Shown: piece after piece, positions 47,545 through 59,081 of the stretch
Layout: the number at the start of each line of letters is the position of its first letter
Position numbering within the stretch: the stretch's first letter is position 1
Assembly (NCBI GenBank): GCA_039881045.1
Contig: JAYWVB010000016.1
Span: forward strand, 558,001-622,000
Source: Chaetomium olivaceum
Lineage: Eukaryota > Ascomycota > Sordariomycetes > Sordariales > Chaetomiaceae
Direction of reading: 5' to 3'
Length of the DNA: 64,000 nt
Program-made: the position numbers and the translations under genes
The notes under the pieces: model-generated
What the model saw: the letters and a program-made list of their open reading frames with translations, nothing else
Database searches by the model: none
What the model was told of the DNA's origin: nothing

Positions 47545-49493
47545 ATGGGTTCCCTTGACGATACCCATGTCGAATCTCGGGTCTTGCCGACCGAGCTCCT
47601 GTACGAGAAAGAAGCGGCCAAGAGGCTGCGGCACGACGGAGTGAGTCAGTTCATCGACCTGGACGGGCCAGAAGCACCCTCGACTTTGCGCGGAGACCCC
47701 TGGGTTGCTTCGGAAGCACTGAACATGCACGACTTCCCGGTTCTTCAAGACGGTTCCGACTGCAAGTTTTTGATCGTCGGAGCCGGTTTTGGCGGACTCA
47801 TCGGCGCAGTGAAGCTGATACAGGCTGGCTTCACGGCTGACAACATCCGCATGGTCGACATTGCCGGCGGGTTTGGCGGCGCCTGGTACTGGAACCGCTT
47901 TCCTGGGCTGCTATGTGACGTTGAGAGCTACATCTACATGCCATTCCTGGAGGAGACGGGATACATGCCTCAAAACCGATACGCCTCCGGGGACGAGATC
48001 CTCAAACACGCCAACCGGATCGCAGCCCAGTACCACCTCACCAACAAGGCTTCCTTTAACACTGCTGTTCGCAGCCAACGATGGGACGAAGACCGGAAGA
48101 GGTGGATTGTCAGCCTAGACCGGGCCCCCGACCCGGTGCGGGATGGAGAGGCCCACCACCTCACTGTCTCTGCGCAGTTTGTCATCCTTGCCTGTGCAGG
48201 TTACGGAGGTCCGCAGCTGCCCAAGATCCCCGGCCTTAGCGAGTTCCGTGGCAAAGTCTTCCATACAGCTCGGTGGGACTACTTGTACACCGGCGGCTCA
48301 CCGACCGAACCCCAGCTGGACGGGCTGAACGATAAGACAGTCGGTATAATCGGCACGGGAGCCACTGCCGTGCAGGTCGTTCCGTTTCTTGCGCGGTGGG
48401 CCAAGAAGGTCAACGTCTTCCAGCGCACGCCTTCCAATGTCTTCGGACGCACACAGCGCGCCACCGACCCCGTCGATTGGGCGGCCAATATCGCCACCAA
48501 GCCGGGCTGGCAGGCGGAGAGACGATTGAACTGGCTCTCATACGCCTCCAACAACCCCAACGGACCCAACCTGGTCGGGGACATATGGACCGACACACCC
48601 TCTTTCAGCGCGGTTCTTGGAGCGCCGAAGGGCATTGTGGAGATTGGGACGGTGCCGGAGCACCTCGCGAAGCTGCACGCTCTGGATTTGCCCGTGGCTG
48701 AGACGGCGCGGGCCAGGGTCAAAGAGTGTCAAGGACCCAGACGTTGCGGCAAAGCTTCAGGCGTGGTATCCAACTTGGTGCAAGCGGGTCACTCTCAGCA
48801 ATGAGTACTTGCAGGCGTTCAACCAGCCTCACACTGCGCTCGTGGACACCGATGGAAAGGGGGTCGAGCGTATCGACCGAGCGCGGTGTCGTGGTGGCCG
48901 GAAGAGAATACCCTCTCGATGTCCTGATTCTGAGCACCGGGTTCCGCGCTCCGCTGCGGGCATACGGGAACCCGGCCGCGCGCCTCGGTCTGTCCTCCAT
49001 AATCGGCCGGAACGGCGCGTGTCTCCAAGACAACTGGCAACGACGGGGCGCCGCAACCCTCCACGGCGTATGTTCTCATGGCTTCCCGAACCTGTTCTTT
49101 GTCGGCCCGGCGCAAGCGGGATATTCGGGAGTCATGACTATGTTGCTGGAGTCGCAAATGGAGCACATCGCCTATATCATTAAGGAAGCGCATCGGGCCG
49201 CTGGCTCCGATGTCTCGCTAGCTGTTGAGGCAAGTCAGGAGGCCGAGGAAGCGTGGTCTCTAGAGGTGGTAAGGCGCTCGCTGTGGTTTTCTTCGATGGG
49301 TGGTTGCACCCCCAGTTACCTCACCAACGAGGGTGAATTCACGAAGCCCCAAGACCCGGAGGAGATGACGAGGATAGCCCGTACAATGATGTGGGGTGAA
49401 GGATTTGAGAGCTATACCAACGTCCTTCGGACTTGGAGAGAGGAGGGAAGCCTTGCAGGAATGACGGTCAACTGCGCTGATGCGAGGGCTTGA
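47545..49493 (+). CDS. Baeyer-Villiger monooxygenase (flavin, type I), two frame breaks
   Basis: FAD/NADPH enzyme that inserts oxygen next to a ketone, giving an ester or lactone. Single exon. First Rossmann motif LIVGAGFGGLIGAVKL (about 75-90), GGFGGAWYWNRFPGLLCDVESYIY-type BVMO block, the fingerprint FRGKVFHTARWDY (FxGxxxHxxxW, about 235), second Rossmann GIIGTGATAVQVVP, then QRTPSNVFGR. At about 48727 the frame changes (VKE, then VKDPDVAAKLQAWYPTWCKR in the next frame) and again at about 48872 (GVER, then STERGVVVAGREYPLDVLIL). From there it is open to the stop at 49493 (NLFFVGPAQAGYSGVMTMLL). Corrected length is about 648-651 residues, normal for the family. Conserved motifs are otherwise undamaged, so sequencing error or very recent inactivation is likely. 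Divergent from an SDR. Confidence 0.88.
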
Positions 49494-50121
49494 AACATAG
49501 TTTTGATCTCTTATATCTATACCGGGGCATGTTACATGTGGTTTCATGACTTACTTGTTGTATGTTATGGATTTACTGTGCCGACCTTGCTATCAAGCCT
49601 AACTTTCTTGAACCTTAGTGCCACACCAAGCCCGAGGTTCAGGAGTGCCGTTGTCTCTCCCCTCCAAGTATATACCAGCTGCTATTTACAGGAAACAGGA
49701 ACCCGAGATGCATGAGAAGCTGCGTAGTGACGTCTTCGCTCTGGTTGTCATACTCGATGGATTTTTCAAGGCGACGAGGGTTCCACGGGCGAGCAAGATC
49801 CGGGATTGGGCGTTTCGTCTGGCATGGGACGAGACAAAATGCGTCTGAGGTGCAGGAAGTTTTGAAAGAACACTGGTTATGTTAGCTTTGGGCGTTTCGT
49901 ACTTAGTAGCCACGCTGCCTGAAAATAGAGGAAAAGAAAAATGGGAAACCGGAAACAGATGGAGTTGTCTCACTCACCTGTTAACATATCCAAGTGATAG
50001 CCTCCATAACTAGAGGCTATCCTCGCAAGCTGACCAACAAAGAAAGGGCGTTCCTTAGCCGTCGCCGCCGAGGCGCCCACAAGAAGCCTAGGTACATATA
50101 TCCAGGATCAGCGTCCAAACC
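49494..50121. other. Convergent intergenic region
   Basis: 3' ends of the monooxygenase and the regulator meet here. No gene. Confidence 0.55.
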
Positions 50122-51827
50122 TTAACCACGTAGTGACTGACAAGACAGTCCCAAGCAAAAGGAGGTAACATACAGCCATGCATAGATATATGGGAGGCCG
50201 GCCCACGTTCTTACAGAGAGAAACCTTAGATTGCGGTGTAATGCCCGCATATCTGTAAGGTTCGCACTGTTATCGAGGCCGTTGAGCTGCTCAAGTGTAC
50301 GGAAGACAATTCGGGAGCCAAGCGCGCAAGACTGGAGGATGACCCGTGGGACATCACCCTCGATAGTACCGGGACCGGCGAGCTCGTCGAGATCTGGAGA
50401 TGCTCCTCTGTCCAGGGAAGTCATTGAGCAGCGGCAACAACTGCTACTGCTGCTGCTGCTGCTGCTGCTGCTGGGCGAACCCCTTATTGACGAAAAGCCC
50501 GGATTCGCATTACCTCCGTGACTCGGACTGACATGGTAGACCTGCTCAATGCTGTCAAACGTGTGTCGGAGAATTGCCGCAAGGTGGTCCGCAACGTCGG
50601 CATCAATGAACTTGGACAACAAAGAGAAGTCCTGGTTGTTGAAAATGACGAGGGGCGAGCTGGCGAAGAAGTTTCCTCCTTCGTTGCAATGTATTTGGGT
50701 TCGTGAGATGGGTTGTATCTCTTCGACGAAGCGGAGGCGAGTATTGAAGGAGACGGCGTAGAGCAGGTCGATCCTAAGCGACGACAGATCAGCAACCGGG
50801 TCCTCCATCACAGTAAAGGGTCGATACGCATACAAAATCATGGTTTGCCGCCTCGGCAGGAATTTGAGCCTGTCCACCCCGCCCTCCATGGCAACCACAT
50901 GTTCGAGAGCAGTCATGTGCTTGGTAGCGTGCGAACCCGACCGGAGAATCTGTAGTCCCCATAAATAACAAATGTCAGCCTCTCGGCCCTACCGCGTCCG
51001 ACTCCTCTAGGGTTGTTATTGCCAGCATGGTCACCAACCTCAAACAAGCCGAGGACCATGATAGCGGTGACAACGTGGACGGTCGGTTTCCGCTTCGCCA
51101 TCTGGTCTCCTAGCTCTCGGACGGTCATGAGTTCCTCGTATGGGTACACAATGTCGGTAGTGCCACGGATAGCATCTGTTAGAGCGGAGGCGAAGAGCCA
51201 CCCGACCAGCACACAGAGCTTCTTGTCAGGCTCGGGCAAGTAGAGACTCGGTTTCCGGAACCCGACCAGGATAAAAGCCTCATCCACCACGTCGGCGCCT
51301 AGAAAAAGCAACAAGAAGGTATAGGTTAGCGTAGTAAGAATAAACCCAACCCCGGCGGCAAACACGGATTCCCTAATTTGGTTGCGTGTGACAGGCGACT
51401 GAGGAGGACGTGGGTTGGGTAGTGGACCACGTACACGACTCGGTGCGCCGAATGTAATCCCGATAGAGTTTAGCGTTGATGCCTGTGGACGTTTGAGGAT
51501 ACTCCGGTGGCTGTCCAAGCTCGCGCAGAAGTGCGGGTGGAAGAACGTCCATGATGGGGGCACACTCGATGCGGTCTTGTCCGCTCGCGGGGCTACCAAG
51601 ATCCCGGACACTGCATAACAAGCAGACAGACAGTTTAGCACTCGGAACTCGGGATAACAGGCACTTCAGGCTACCACTGACCTTTTTTCGGCCCCACCGT
51701 CCGCTGCTGCGGCCGCCTTCCTCTTCTGCTGCCGGGCTACATACATGGCCGTCGATCGTACCACTGTCTTTTGTGCGCGACGTAGCTTAGGCCCATCTTG
51801 ATGAACAAACACAAACTGGGTGTTCAT
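50122..51827 (-). CDS. Fungal-specific transcription-factor-domain protein (Fungal_trans_2 type)
   Basis: Minus-strand exons are 51827-51682, 51610-51435, 51298-51039 and 50949-50122 (469 residues, in frame). The start MNTQFVFVHQDGPK and the basic helix RSTAMYVARQQKRK are the usual head of a large fungal family of regulator-like proteins that lack a Zn2Cys6 cluster. The rest matches the Fungal_trans_2 layout: LCVLVGWLFASALTDAIRG, VTAIMVLGLFEILRSG, HMTALEHVVAMEGGVDRL, and a C-terminal TWAGLPYIYAWLYV. A run of 11 Ser (about residue 350) is encoded by a CTG/CAG-type triplet repeat. Position between the monooxygenase and the methyltransferase makes it a candidate local regulator. A small extra intron near the C-terminus cannot be excluded. 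Confidence 0.75.
50443..50473 (-). repeat. (CTG)n/(CAG)n triplet repeat coding poly-Ser
   Basis: Nine to ten triplets reading CTG on the plus strand; the minus-strand gene reads AGC, serine. Length variation here would only change a probably disordered spacer in the regulator. Confidence 0.9.
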
Positions 51828-52613
51828 GTCGTATGGAAAGTAGAGAGAGATAAAGAGAGAGATATGACAGCGCTGAATGCTTGACTGGGGAACTGACAAG
51901 AGCGAATCTATTTGATAGAAACGGAAAATGCTCGCTCCCTTTTGTGTTCATCTCTTGACTTTGGACTCTTGGAACCCCACTACTATTTGCTTCAACCGGC
52001 TAGCGTTGCCAAGAGCCTAATCAGATCTAGCGGTGCACGAGAGAATGTTGTCAGGATCAACCGAGGTGATCTTGCTTGGGACCTTACTGCGATGATAGGC
52101 CCAGATGGGCCCGTGGATGACCACATTACTAGGTATGCACTGTCCGCAATCAACAGGTCTTCCGGTGATGTTACGCACGGGTTATCACACGTCGGATGGT
52201 AGAGGCGCATGGTCTCATGGATAATCGCATCCAGAACCCCACCTTAGCAAGGTCACTGTGATTAAAACCTGGTTGCGGTGAATCATGCCGAAACGCCATG
52301 ATCTCGTCTCGTAGCTGACGCCGCATGCTGGCATGTTTAGGCAAAATAGGTTAACCACGGCCAAGATATCGTACTTACGGTGAGGCACTAGATGCCTTCA
52401 ATCAGCTTGGCTGTAGGTTGCCTGGTGCAACAACATGAGGCCAGAGCGTGGCTCATAGCCAAGGCCGCCGTGGGCGAAATTAGGTACTTTCAGTGGTAAT
52501 CCAACAGGAAGGGGCTAGGTTGGACACGCACACATGTGCCTAAACTACAGCCTTTTCTGCTTGACCTTCAAGATGAGGAATCTCTGGTGTCCTACCGACC
52601 AGCATGCACTGTC
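51828..52613. other. Intergenic region
   Basis: Promoter of the regulator and 3' region of the methyltransferase. The frame 51912-52202 (+) has no motif. Confidence 0.5.
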
Positions 52614-53512
52614 TCAATGCTCCTTTCTCCCCCAAACCCACTTCATCTGCATGCCGAACACGATGTCCGAGATGAGGTCCTTCTCGGCGGCCTGCTGAAG
52701 TCTCTTGATGTCCTCTTGCGTCGTCAGACCAGGCATGCCGCCCCTGGCAACGATGCCCCTCATAGCTTGCAGCAGGACGTGGAGGTAGACTTGTTTAGCT
52801 TCCTGGGTGGCGAGGAGGTCGAAGTTGGTGTGATCTCTCTCATCGCAATCCACAAGACCGGAATTCCGAACATGTGCCAGAAGCCTCGCCGGGTGCCTAT
52901 TTTGTCTCGGTCAGTAAAATAACAGAAAAGATAACCAAGTGGGAATGAGCTTTACGTGATATCCGGGCCAGCTTTCTTTGCAAACCGGATGTCGAAATCC
53001 AAAATGGCATTGATAGCCTTGCTGGGTGGAAGCGAGACCCAACTGGTGTAGCCCGTCTCTTCCCACAATAGCCAATCCCCAGGCTTCAAAAGTGTTTTTA
53101 GGTTGCGGGCCACAGCTTCCCATTGGTCCTTCTTGAGCGCGTACATCATGAGACCTACATGCACAAAGTCATACGAGCCGCAATGCTTCTCTGGGAATGG
53201 CTCTAGAGCGTTGCCAAATTCCAAGCTGACATTGTCGGGCAGCTCCTGGCGGGTAGGGTACTTCTCGGTATCGATGTCAAACCCGTCGAGCTGGGATGTA
53301 AGAGGCAGTCGTGTGGCGAGCTCGAGGAGCCAGGCGCCAGTCCCAGTCCCGATGTCCGCGATGCGCGGCGAGGATAGCATGGATAAGTGGTCTAAAATGC
53401 TCCGCGGCAGGAGCTCGCCGGTAAGCTCGCTGAAGAAAACATGCTGCAAATCCAGACGCGTTGATTCGCGAGATGCCGGACCATTGTTCAGGATATACGT
53501 TGAGGTTGCCAT
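52614..53512 (-). CDS. Class I SAM-dependent methyltransferase (UMTA/LaeA-like family)
   Basis: Minus-strand exons are 53512-52956 and 52896-52614 (279 residues). The intron (GTAAAG...AATAG, 59 nt) joins AGPDIT to HPARLLAH in frame. N-terminal helix ASRESTRLDLQHVFFSELTGELL is typical of fungal secondary-metabolism methyltransferases. SAM motif I is IADIGTGTGAWLLELATRLP (about 50-69), the acidic post-I residue is in LDGFDID, and motif II/III regions are SYDFVHVGLMMYAL and LLKPGDWLLWEET. A C-terminal helical lid runs QEAKQVYLHVLLQAMRG. It may methylate a small molecule made by the neighbouring SDR and BVMO; a regulatory LaeA-like role is less likely but open. No polyketide or peptide synthase is in the window. 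Confidence 0.82.
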
Positions 53513-54201
53513 GGTGTTGCGGGTGTGAAGGGATCCTTGAGTTTGCAGCGTCCCAACCAGGACTCAGCAGATGCGTATATTTATATTTGAGGAAAACGCT
53601 CACAATTGGAAGACAGTAGCAGCAAAGTCCTGTTGCGTTGGACATGTTCCAGTTTGTAGAATTCTATTGCAGGTTAGCTACCTCGGTACCTTGATGTGCG
53701 GCCGGGTACGTCCATGCATGAATGGGCTCCATGTCAGACAGACGGGTCGAGGTCCGTTTTAGGAAAATACTAGTGGGTAAGGTCTCCTATTAACATCCCG
53801 CAAAGGGAACGGAGCAGACCGGGATCGGGAATTTTGACTGGGGCCAGTCTGCTGACGTGTTCTAACAGAAACGCAATGCTAGGCCGATGTGATTGTGTAG
53901 GGAAAGCCTTGGTTCTCAATGTCTTGCGACTAACAATCGCCTGCGCTGTCCAGAATTACATAGACTTCGAGCTTGCAGCAGGGGAGAATGGGCTGGCTCA
54001 TTCTATCCAATAGCGTTACGTGGCAGAAGCATGACGTCCGGCTGAGGCATGTCATGACGCGACCGGACCACCTTTGAGATTGAGGGTGAGGGTCAACCGG
54101 GGGAATTCTAAAGTCAGGTGTTCATAGAAAAGCGCGAAGGCATAGTTTTTGGACGTGACTACTAGTAACTTCTTCGAGTAAGGGGAAGCATCTCAAGAAC
54201 T
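53513..54201. other. Intergenic region
   Basis: Promoter of the methyltransferase and spacer. No gene. Confidence 0.55.
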
Positions 54202-54938
54202 TTAGGCAGATGACACCATCCCAATAGCTGCCGCCCAATCCAGAAGTGTGAACAGCGCATCCAAAATTGTGATTCTGTCCAAACCCTTGCCCATGATCCA
54301 TCTGTCACTTCGTAACGCTGTCGAAAAGTTCATGTAAGCTTGCGAGAAATTGGCCAGACCAAGAACAACCAGTGCCGTGACATCGAGGGGTCTATCTCCC
54401 TGGACCGAGCCAGTCGAGAAGACTCTCGAGGGTCTGATGATGGCGTAGAGGCGGATCGCAGCTAAAAGGGCCATTGAGGTGTTGATTGCTCCCAAGTAAG
54501 CCATCGTGTCATGATGCCAGGCGTCACCCTCTGCGAGCTTTCGGATCATCGGATCGCTACTGGCTTTGCGCTTGGAGAGTTTGCGCATCATCAGTGGCTG
54601 CTTGAAGCAGAAGTGATAGAAAGCGCTGGAATGCCATAGCTGCAGCGGCTACCAGGTCAGCTGAGTTCAATTTAGGAGAGGCCGCAGTGCTGGTCGGGCT
54701 TGGTTCTTAAAGAGTGATTGGGACTCACCGCATTACCAGCGTAAAGAGCCTGAAGGAAGCCCGTGTTCGTGAGGTGGCTGAACATTTTTGCGCCTACTGT
54801 GTCAATGGTCAACCTAAAGTCATGGACTCTGCTCCTCACGGTCGGAGCAGGTGCCTTATGTGTGTCGTTCAAATGGAGTGCGCTTGGATTAACTTACCTC
54901 GGCTCAACCCGCCTGCATGTCGCCGAGAGTTTGGGCAT
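54202..54938 (-). CDS. Hypothetical multi-pass membrane protein
   Basis: Modelled minus-strand exons are 54938-54898, 54813-54729 and 54639-54202 (187 residues). The second intron (GTGAGT...CTGCAG) is firm, joining LQALYAGNA to LWHSSAFYHF. The first exon is less sure, and translation could begin at the ATG 54785 (MFSHLTNTG). Three or four hydrophobic helices are visible: GFLQALYAGNALWHSSAFYHF, MAYLGAINTSMALLAAIRLYAI, VTALVVLGLANFSQAYMNF and ILDALFTLLDWAAAIGMV, with a basic loop RKLSKRKASSDPMIRKL. Probably a small membrane protein; I do not recognise the family. Confidence 0.55.
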
Positions 54939-55258
54939 GTTACACAGTACCTCTGTACCTGAGAGTCTGGAGTGCGAACTCCTTTAGGCAAATGATAGTG
55001 GGGCCTTCGAGAGATTGTCCGCCAAGTCGTGTGTCGAAGGAAAAGAGATCATCACCCACGTAAGCAAAGTACCGAACGAGACAAGTCCACCATCGTTGTC
55101 AGCTCCCCTTCGCAGGGCAGACGCGGGAACTGAGCGGCTCCCCTTAGCAGTGCAGGGACCAACCATCTCTGCGACGCGCTCCCCCGTTAAGTTCTCTCTC
55201 AACCCACAGCAACTCAACACCGCGCGCATCCGTTCCGCCGACACCAGAAACCGCGCCA
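54939..55258. promoter_or_regulatory. Divergent promoter region
   Basis: About 320 bases between two divergent starts, with no gene of its own. Confidence 0.5.
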
Positions 55259-56057
55259 ATGGTGCACATCACCACCTTCCTCGCCGCTCTCACGGGGATC
55301 ACTCTCGTTCTGGCCAGCCCAGCTCAGTTGCCGGCTCCCGTCATCACCCCGGCGCCGGCTCCCATGCTCCCCTACCCAGCAGCCCGCCTCGCACCCCGGC
55401 AATTCACCCTCACCAACGGCGACAGCGCAAGCCGCTCCAAACTGCTCGCCTGCGAGCGGAAATATCTCTCCCTCGGCCTCAGTGTTCCTACCGCACCCGC
55501 CGAGGTCGTCCCTTGGCTGCTCACCGCCGCCAGGGGACTCTACATCACCGCCACCAGCCAGATCGACGAGTCGCTCACCACGATATGCGAGGCGTCCAAG
55601 ACCATCACTCCTCCCGCCTCGCTGAGCTCGGCGTACTCGAGTTTCACGGAGCAGGGTAGCTCGTGTGGTGACCAGCGTCGCGTCGGAGGCGCACAGTCTC
55701 GCGAGCAGCTGCGGCGGCGAGGTGTCGGCGATGATAGAGCTGTTGGTCATCAGCGATGGGGAGAGTTGTACGCGGGCGGTGCAGGAGCTTGTGAGGGTTG
55801 TGCGGGGCGATGGTGATGATGATGATGATGACGATGATGGTGCAGCTACCCCGAGCACGACGGTGACTTCCAGTCAGCAGATGGGTACCACGGCAGCGGT
55901 AAATACGTCAGCCGTTGGTGGGGATAGGGCTGGGGCCGCGGTTACAACTACTAGCTTGTCGACGGGCGGTGCTGCAAGGCCGAGGGAGACAGGGTTTGTT
56001 GCTGCTGCTGCGGCGGTGGCGGCGGTTGGGGTTGCGGGGGTTGTGGCGGCGCTGTAA
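55259..56057 (+). CDS. Secreted GPI-type cell-surface protein, one frame break
   Basis: Signal peptide MVHITTFLAALTGITLVLAS, a Pro-rich propeptide-like stretch ending RLAPRQ, then a helical domain with paired Cys (LLACERKYLSLGLSVPTAP, TTICEASKTITPP, SSAYSSFTEQ). Near 55660-55664 one base is extra. Removing the T in TCGTGTGGTGACC gives SSWVTSVASEAHSLASSCGGEVS and keeps frame to 56057; as read, the first frame stops at 55816 in an Arg/Gly-rich nonsense tail. The second half has an Asp8 run, a Ser/Thr-rich stalk and a hydrophobic end FVAAAAAVAAVGVAGVVAAL, as expected for GPI addition. Corrected length is 265 residues. The layout is common among fungal cell-wall proteins; function unknown. Confidence 0.75.
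55811..55840 (+). repeat. GAT/GAC triplet repeat coding poly-Asp
   Basis: A run of GAT/GAC codons in the corrected frame of the GPI-type protein gives eight consecutive Asp residues. Confidence 0.85.
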
Positions 56058-56803
56058 ATGGACGGTGGTTCGGGGGATGAGTAAAACTGTGTATAATCTG
56101 TAAATGTGTTGAATTACCCCCTGTTCTGAGTCCTGGGATCGAGACGTCAATTGCGACAAAACAACATGTATCACTATCACGTATAGGTAGGTAGTCATGG
56201 CTTAATTACACGCTGGACCAAGCTTGTCCAGGCAGTCCAGGGATGATATCCGAATGAAGCTTGAGTTTGGATACCTACCTAGTCCAAAATATGTCACAGT
56301 TGTAATTGAATCACTCACCTAGGGTTGGCCGTTGATTTCAGACTTTAGAGAAACTTAAAATGATCTCCAGGAGCACTAAAGGTGGATGCGCACTGCGTCA
56401 TGGCCTATTCATGATAATTTCATATCAAGAGGGATCTCAAAGGTGGGTAGATGGCCAGCCTTCACGTGGCGAGCAGTGGTGGCATGACCACAATGGAGAG
56501 TAGTTGAGTTACTTGTGATAGTACGTGGCCGTGTTACCCATTAAACACGTCACTAAGTACCAACACAGGGCATGCTGGCCCGGGACGAAGATAGAGCATA
56601 AATATCTTACTATGCCACGTTGAGGATTGTCTCCTTTTCACATCAAGAGCATCAACTTTCTTGCAACTAACTCTCTCGGTGCTCACCTTGACGAACTATA
56701 GAAGTTTGGGCCCTCCCCACTATTCCTTTAAATTCACTTTTGTCGGGTCGTTTTGGCAACCCATCATCAGAACGCCCAGCAAAACAAAACAAAACAACAC
56801 ATC
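56058..56803. other. Intergenic region
   Basis: 3' region of the GPI-type gene and promoter of the small Cys-rich gene. A CATAAATATC TATA-like word at about 56597-56606 lies some 200 bases before the start at 56804. No other gene. Confidence 0.5.
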
Positions 56804-57001
56804 ATGTGCCGGTGGCAAAAACAGCGCTACCGCAAGTGTGGGCACTATGTTATGGTCTTTGGCTCAACGTACTACTACAAGAGAACTCGGGAGTGCGATG
56901 GCTACGCTGGAACAAAGTCCCATGACAGTTGCACCTGGGTCCTCTACGATGCCTCGCAAGATCATATTATAGACGGCCACTGCGGATGTCGCTCTCGTTA
57001 G
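56804..57001 (+). CDS. Small Cys-rich cytosolic protein
   Basis: 65 residues, single exon, from MCRWQKQRYRKCGHY to DGHCGCRSR. The start at 56804 is preferred to in-frame upstream codons because the MCxW...RYxxCGH opening is shared by a group of small fungal proteins of unknown role. Six Cys and several His/Tyr (CGHYVMVFGSTYYYKRTREC, SCTWVLYD, GHCGC) could bind a metal or form disulphides. No signal peptide. Leader UTR is A-rich (AAAACAAAACAAAAC), a usual context for well-translated fungal genes. Confidence 0.65.
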   Translation: MCRWQKQRYRKCGHYVMVFGSTYYYKRTRECDGYAGTKSHDSCTWVLYDASQDHIIDGHCGCRSR

Positions 57002-57478
57002 CTGCTCCTATCCACCGTCATGGGTGTAAATATGGCGGAGACCCTGGCCCTTAGACTGGGTGGGGTGGTGTGAGAGCTTTTGGGTTGTGAGATCCGAAGA
57101 GATAGTAAAACTATCACCATGGACTCGTCTCTTTATTGTTACAGATAAGTAATGGTTTCTCTATACAAACTCTGTGTCCTTGTATTGAAAGATCATTCTT
57201 CAACCACTGGCCGTTCCCACGGGCAAGGTTGTGATCGGTTAGACGTGTGGGACCGAGTTTTGAGCGCCTTCATAGAGGCCTTAGTCAATATCAGGAATGC
57301 ATCTAATTGACTTATGCATCTTGTAATAATCATCGAGCTCGATAAGAAAAGGGTATCTTCGTGGGTATCCACCAGTGTAAAAGCAAACCAACAACGCCAT
57401 TCCTCCTCCAGCTTCCCTGATATGCCGAAATGTCGGCGAGTCTCCCAATCAATAAAAGCCCCCGTTAGCTTCCATTCT
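57002..57478. other. Convergent intergenic region
   Basis: 3' ends of two small genes. No gene. Confidence 0.5.
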
Positions 57479-58000
57479 TCACGCTTTCTCCGTACCCTTC
57501 TCCGTTCCCTTCTCCTTGCCCTTTCCCTCCAGATCCTCCCTCGGCTTTGACCTGGACAGGTACCTCTTCCAATCCAAGCCACAGATTGCAATAGAGCCGA
57601 TTGCCACTCCAATGAGGACCGATACAACGATCAGAACTATGAACATGGCTGTGATGAATGTCTGGTCGGCGGCTACGCCAGACGCCCGCCGAAGAAGTTT
57701 TTGTGGCGCATCCTTGAGGTTCCGAAGTGCGTTGTTTGAGAAAACGAGCAGCGGTATTGTCGAGGCTGTATCATTCTCTTCATAATTTCGGAGGAGAATC
57801 GTGGTGCTTGGTGACTGGCGCGCCCTTGTGTTGAGCCACGACTTTGCATCGTGCCTTATTTGTGTTATGGGTTTAATGGCGGCAGATGTGGTGGGTGCTT
57901 GCTGGAGAGGCAAGGCATGAACCGACTGGACTTGTAAAGCCAGTATCAAGCCAAGAGCGGCAAGAATCGTAGTCGTATAAGAAGCCTTGAAGAACATCAT
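57479..58000 (-). CDS. Single-pass membrane protein with signal peptide
   Basis: 173 residues, no intron. The start is at one of two adjacent ATGs (58000 or 57997), giving a clear signal peptide (MMFFKASYTTTILAALGLIL up to HALP). The extracellular part (about 30-110) is polar with one N-glycosylation sequon (ENDTAS). One membrane helix follows, FITAMFIVLIVVSVLIGVAI (about 113-138). The short cytoplasmic tail is rich in Lys/Glu with GTEKGTEKA repeats. Looks like a type I membrane protein; no known domain. In-frame ATG upstream at 58054 is possible but would bury the signal peptide. Confidence 0.6.
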   Translation of the reverse strand: MMFFKASYTTTILAALGLILALQVQSVHALPLQQAPTTSAAIKPITQIRHDAKSWLNTRARQSPSTTILLRNYEENDTASTIPLLVFSNNALRNLKDAPQKLLRRASGVAADQTFITAMFIVLIVVSVLIGVAIGSIAICGLDWKRYLSRSKPREDLEGKGKEKGTEKGTEKA

Positions 58001-59081
58001 GGATGATTGCCAGAGTTGGTAAGGGGGGTAGATGAAGTGTTTGATGGTGCCCACACAATGCCAGACTGGACCATCTCAAACATGATGCTCATGGCCCGAC
58101 TGTTTATAAACTTGTATCTACCTATATCAAGAGGTCAAACTGCCTGGTTTCCGTGCCTTGGCGCCCAATGAATCCTGTGGGATCGTGCCGCTGCGGTCAG
58201 CGCTGCGCCCCATAAGTCCGACCATGTCAACACTCTGGTTGGGCTTGTTGGGTTTGTTTATGCAGCCCTAAATGGAGCTGCACGGTGCTTCTCCAGCCTC
58301 AACTTAGGCAGTCGTGGCGCATCGCCAATGCGAGAGCAGGAATTCATTTTTGGATCCGCACAAGCCCAACAGTCAACACTGCCAACATTCCCATTACTTA
58401 ACTTTTTGAATGGCTGTGCAGCACAACCTGGAGATATCCCCGCACATCGACCTTAAACCCGCACACGTGGGCCCTTCAAAAACAACGTTTCATTATTGAC
58501 ATGCCGAGTACCGAACATTTTTCCTCAGGCCCCCGTGGTCCCCTTATGGAGATGATGAGGTGATGCATCATCCGGTTATATTTCTGTAGTAGTAACTTTA
58601 CCTTGACAACTTTCACTTCTCGTTCCGGCTGTATTGTAGCCATACTCTGGCCGAGTATCATCTATAAGATGCAACTTGAACCTTTCATAGAGTAAAGGGT
58701 ACCATTTAAGGCTATGAGTCTTTTACCCCTGTCAAGAGGCTTTCACATGGAAACCACTACCGCCCAATAAAACTGGTATGTTTTGATGTGATTGTCAATG
58801 ATGAGTGTTACACACGGCGTAGAGGGTTTCCTGCTCTTTCACCGATCTGCCGGATCAACTGAGACAGCGGAGCCCATGCGGAGAGGCTCCGACTTCGCCG
58901 TGGCATCGACCCCTCGCTGCAAGCACAACAAACCCATGACACTCCTCTTGCCGCTCTCTCGCGCTTATTTTGGGTCTTGTATAGAGAGGGCCCTAAAAGC
59001 CCAATTTGATAGCCAACAATCCCGTGAACCAACCTAAATTCACTCCTCCCTATCAACTTGCCCCCGCCTCCCGGTGCGGCC
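58001..59081. other. Divergent intergenic region
   Basis: About 1.1 kb between the membrane-protein gene and the hydantoinase-type gene. No gene seen. Confidence 0.55.
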
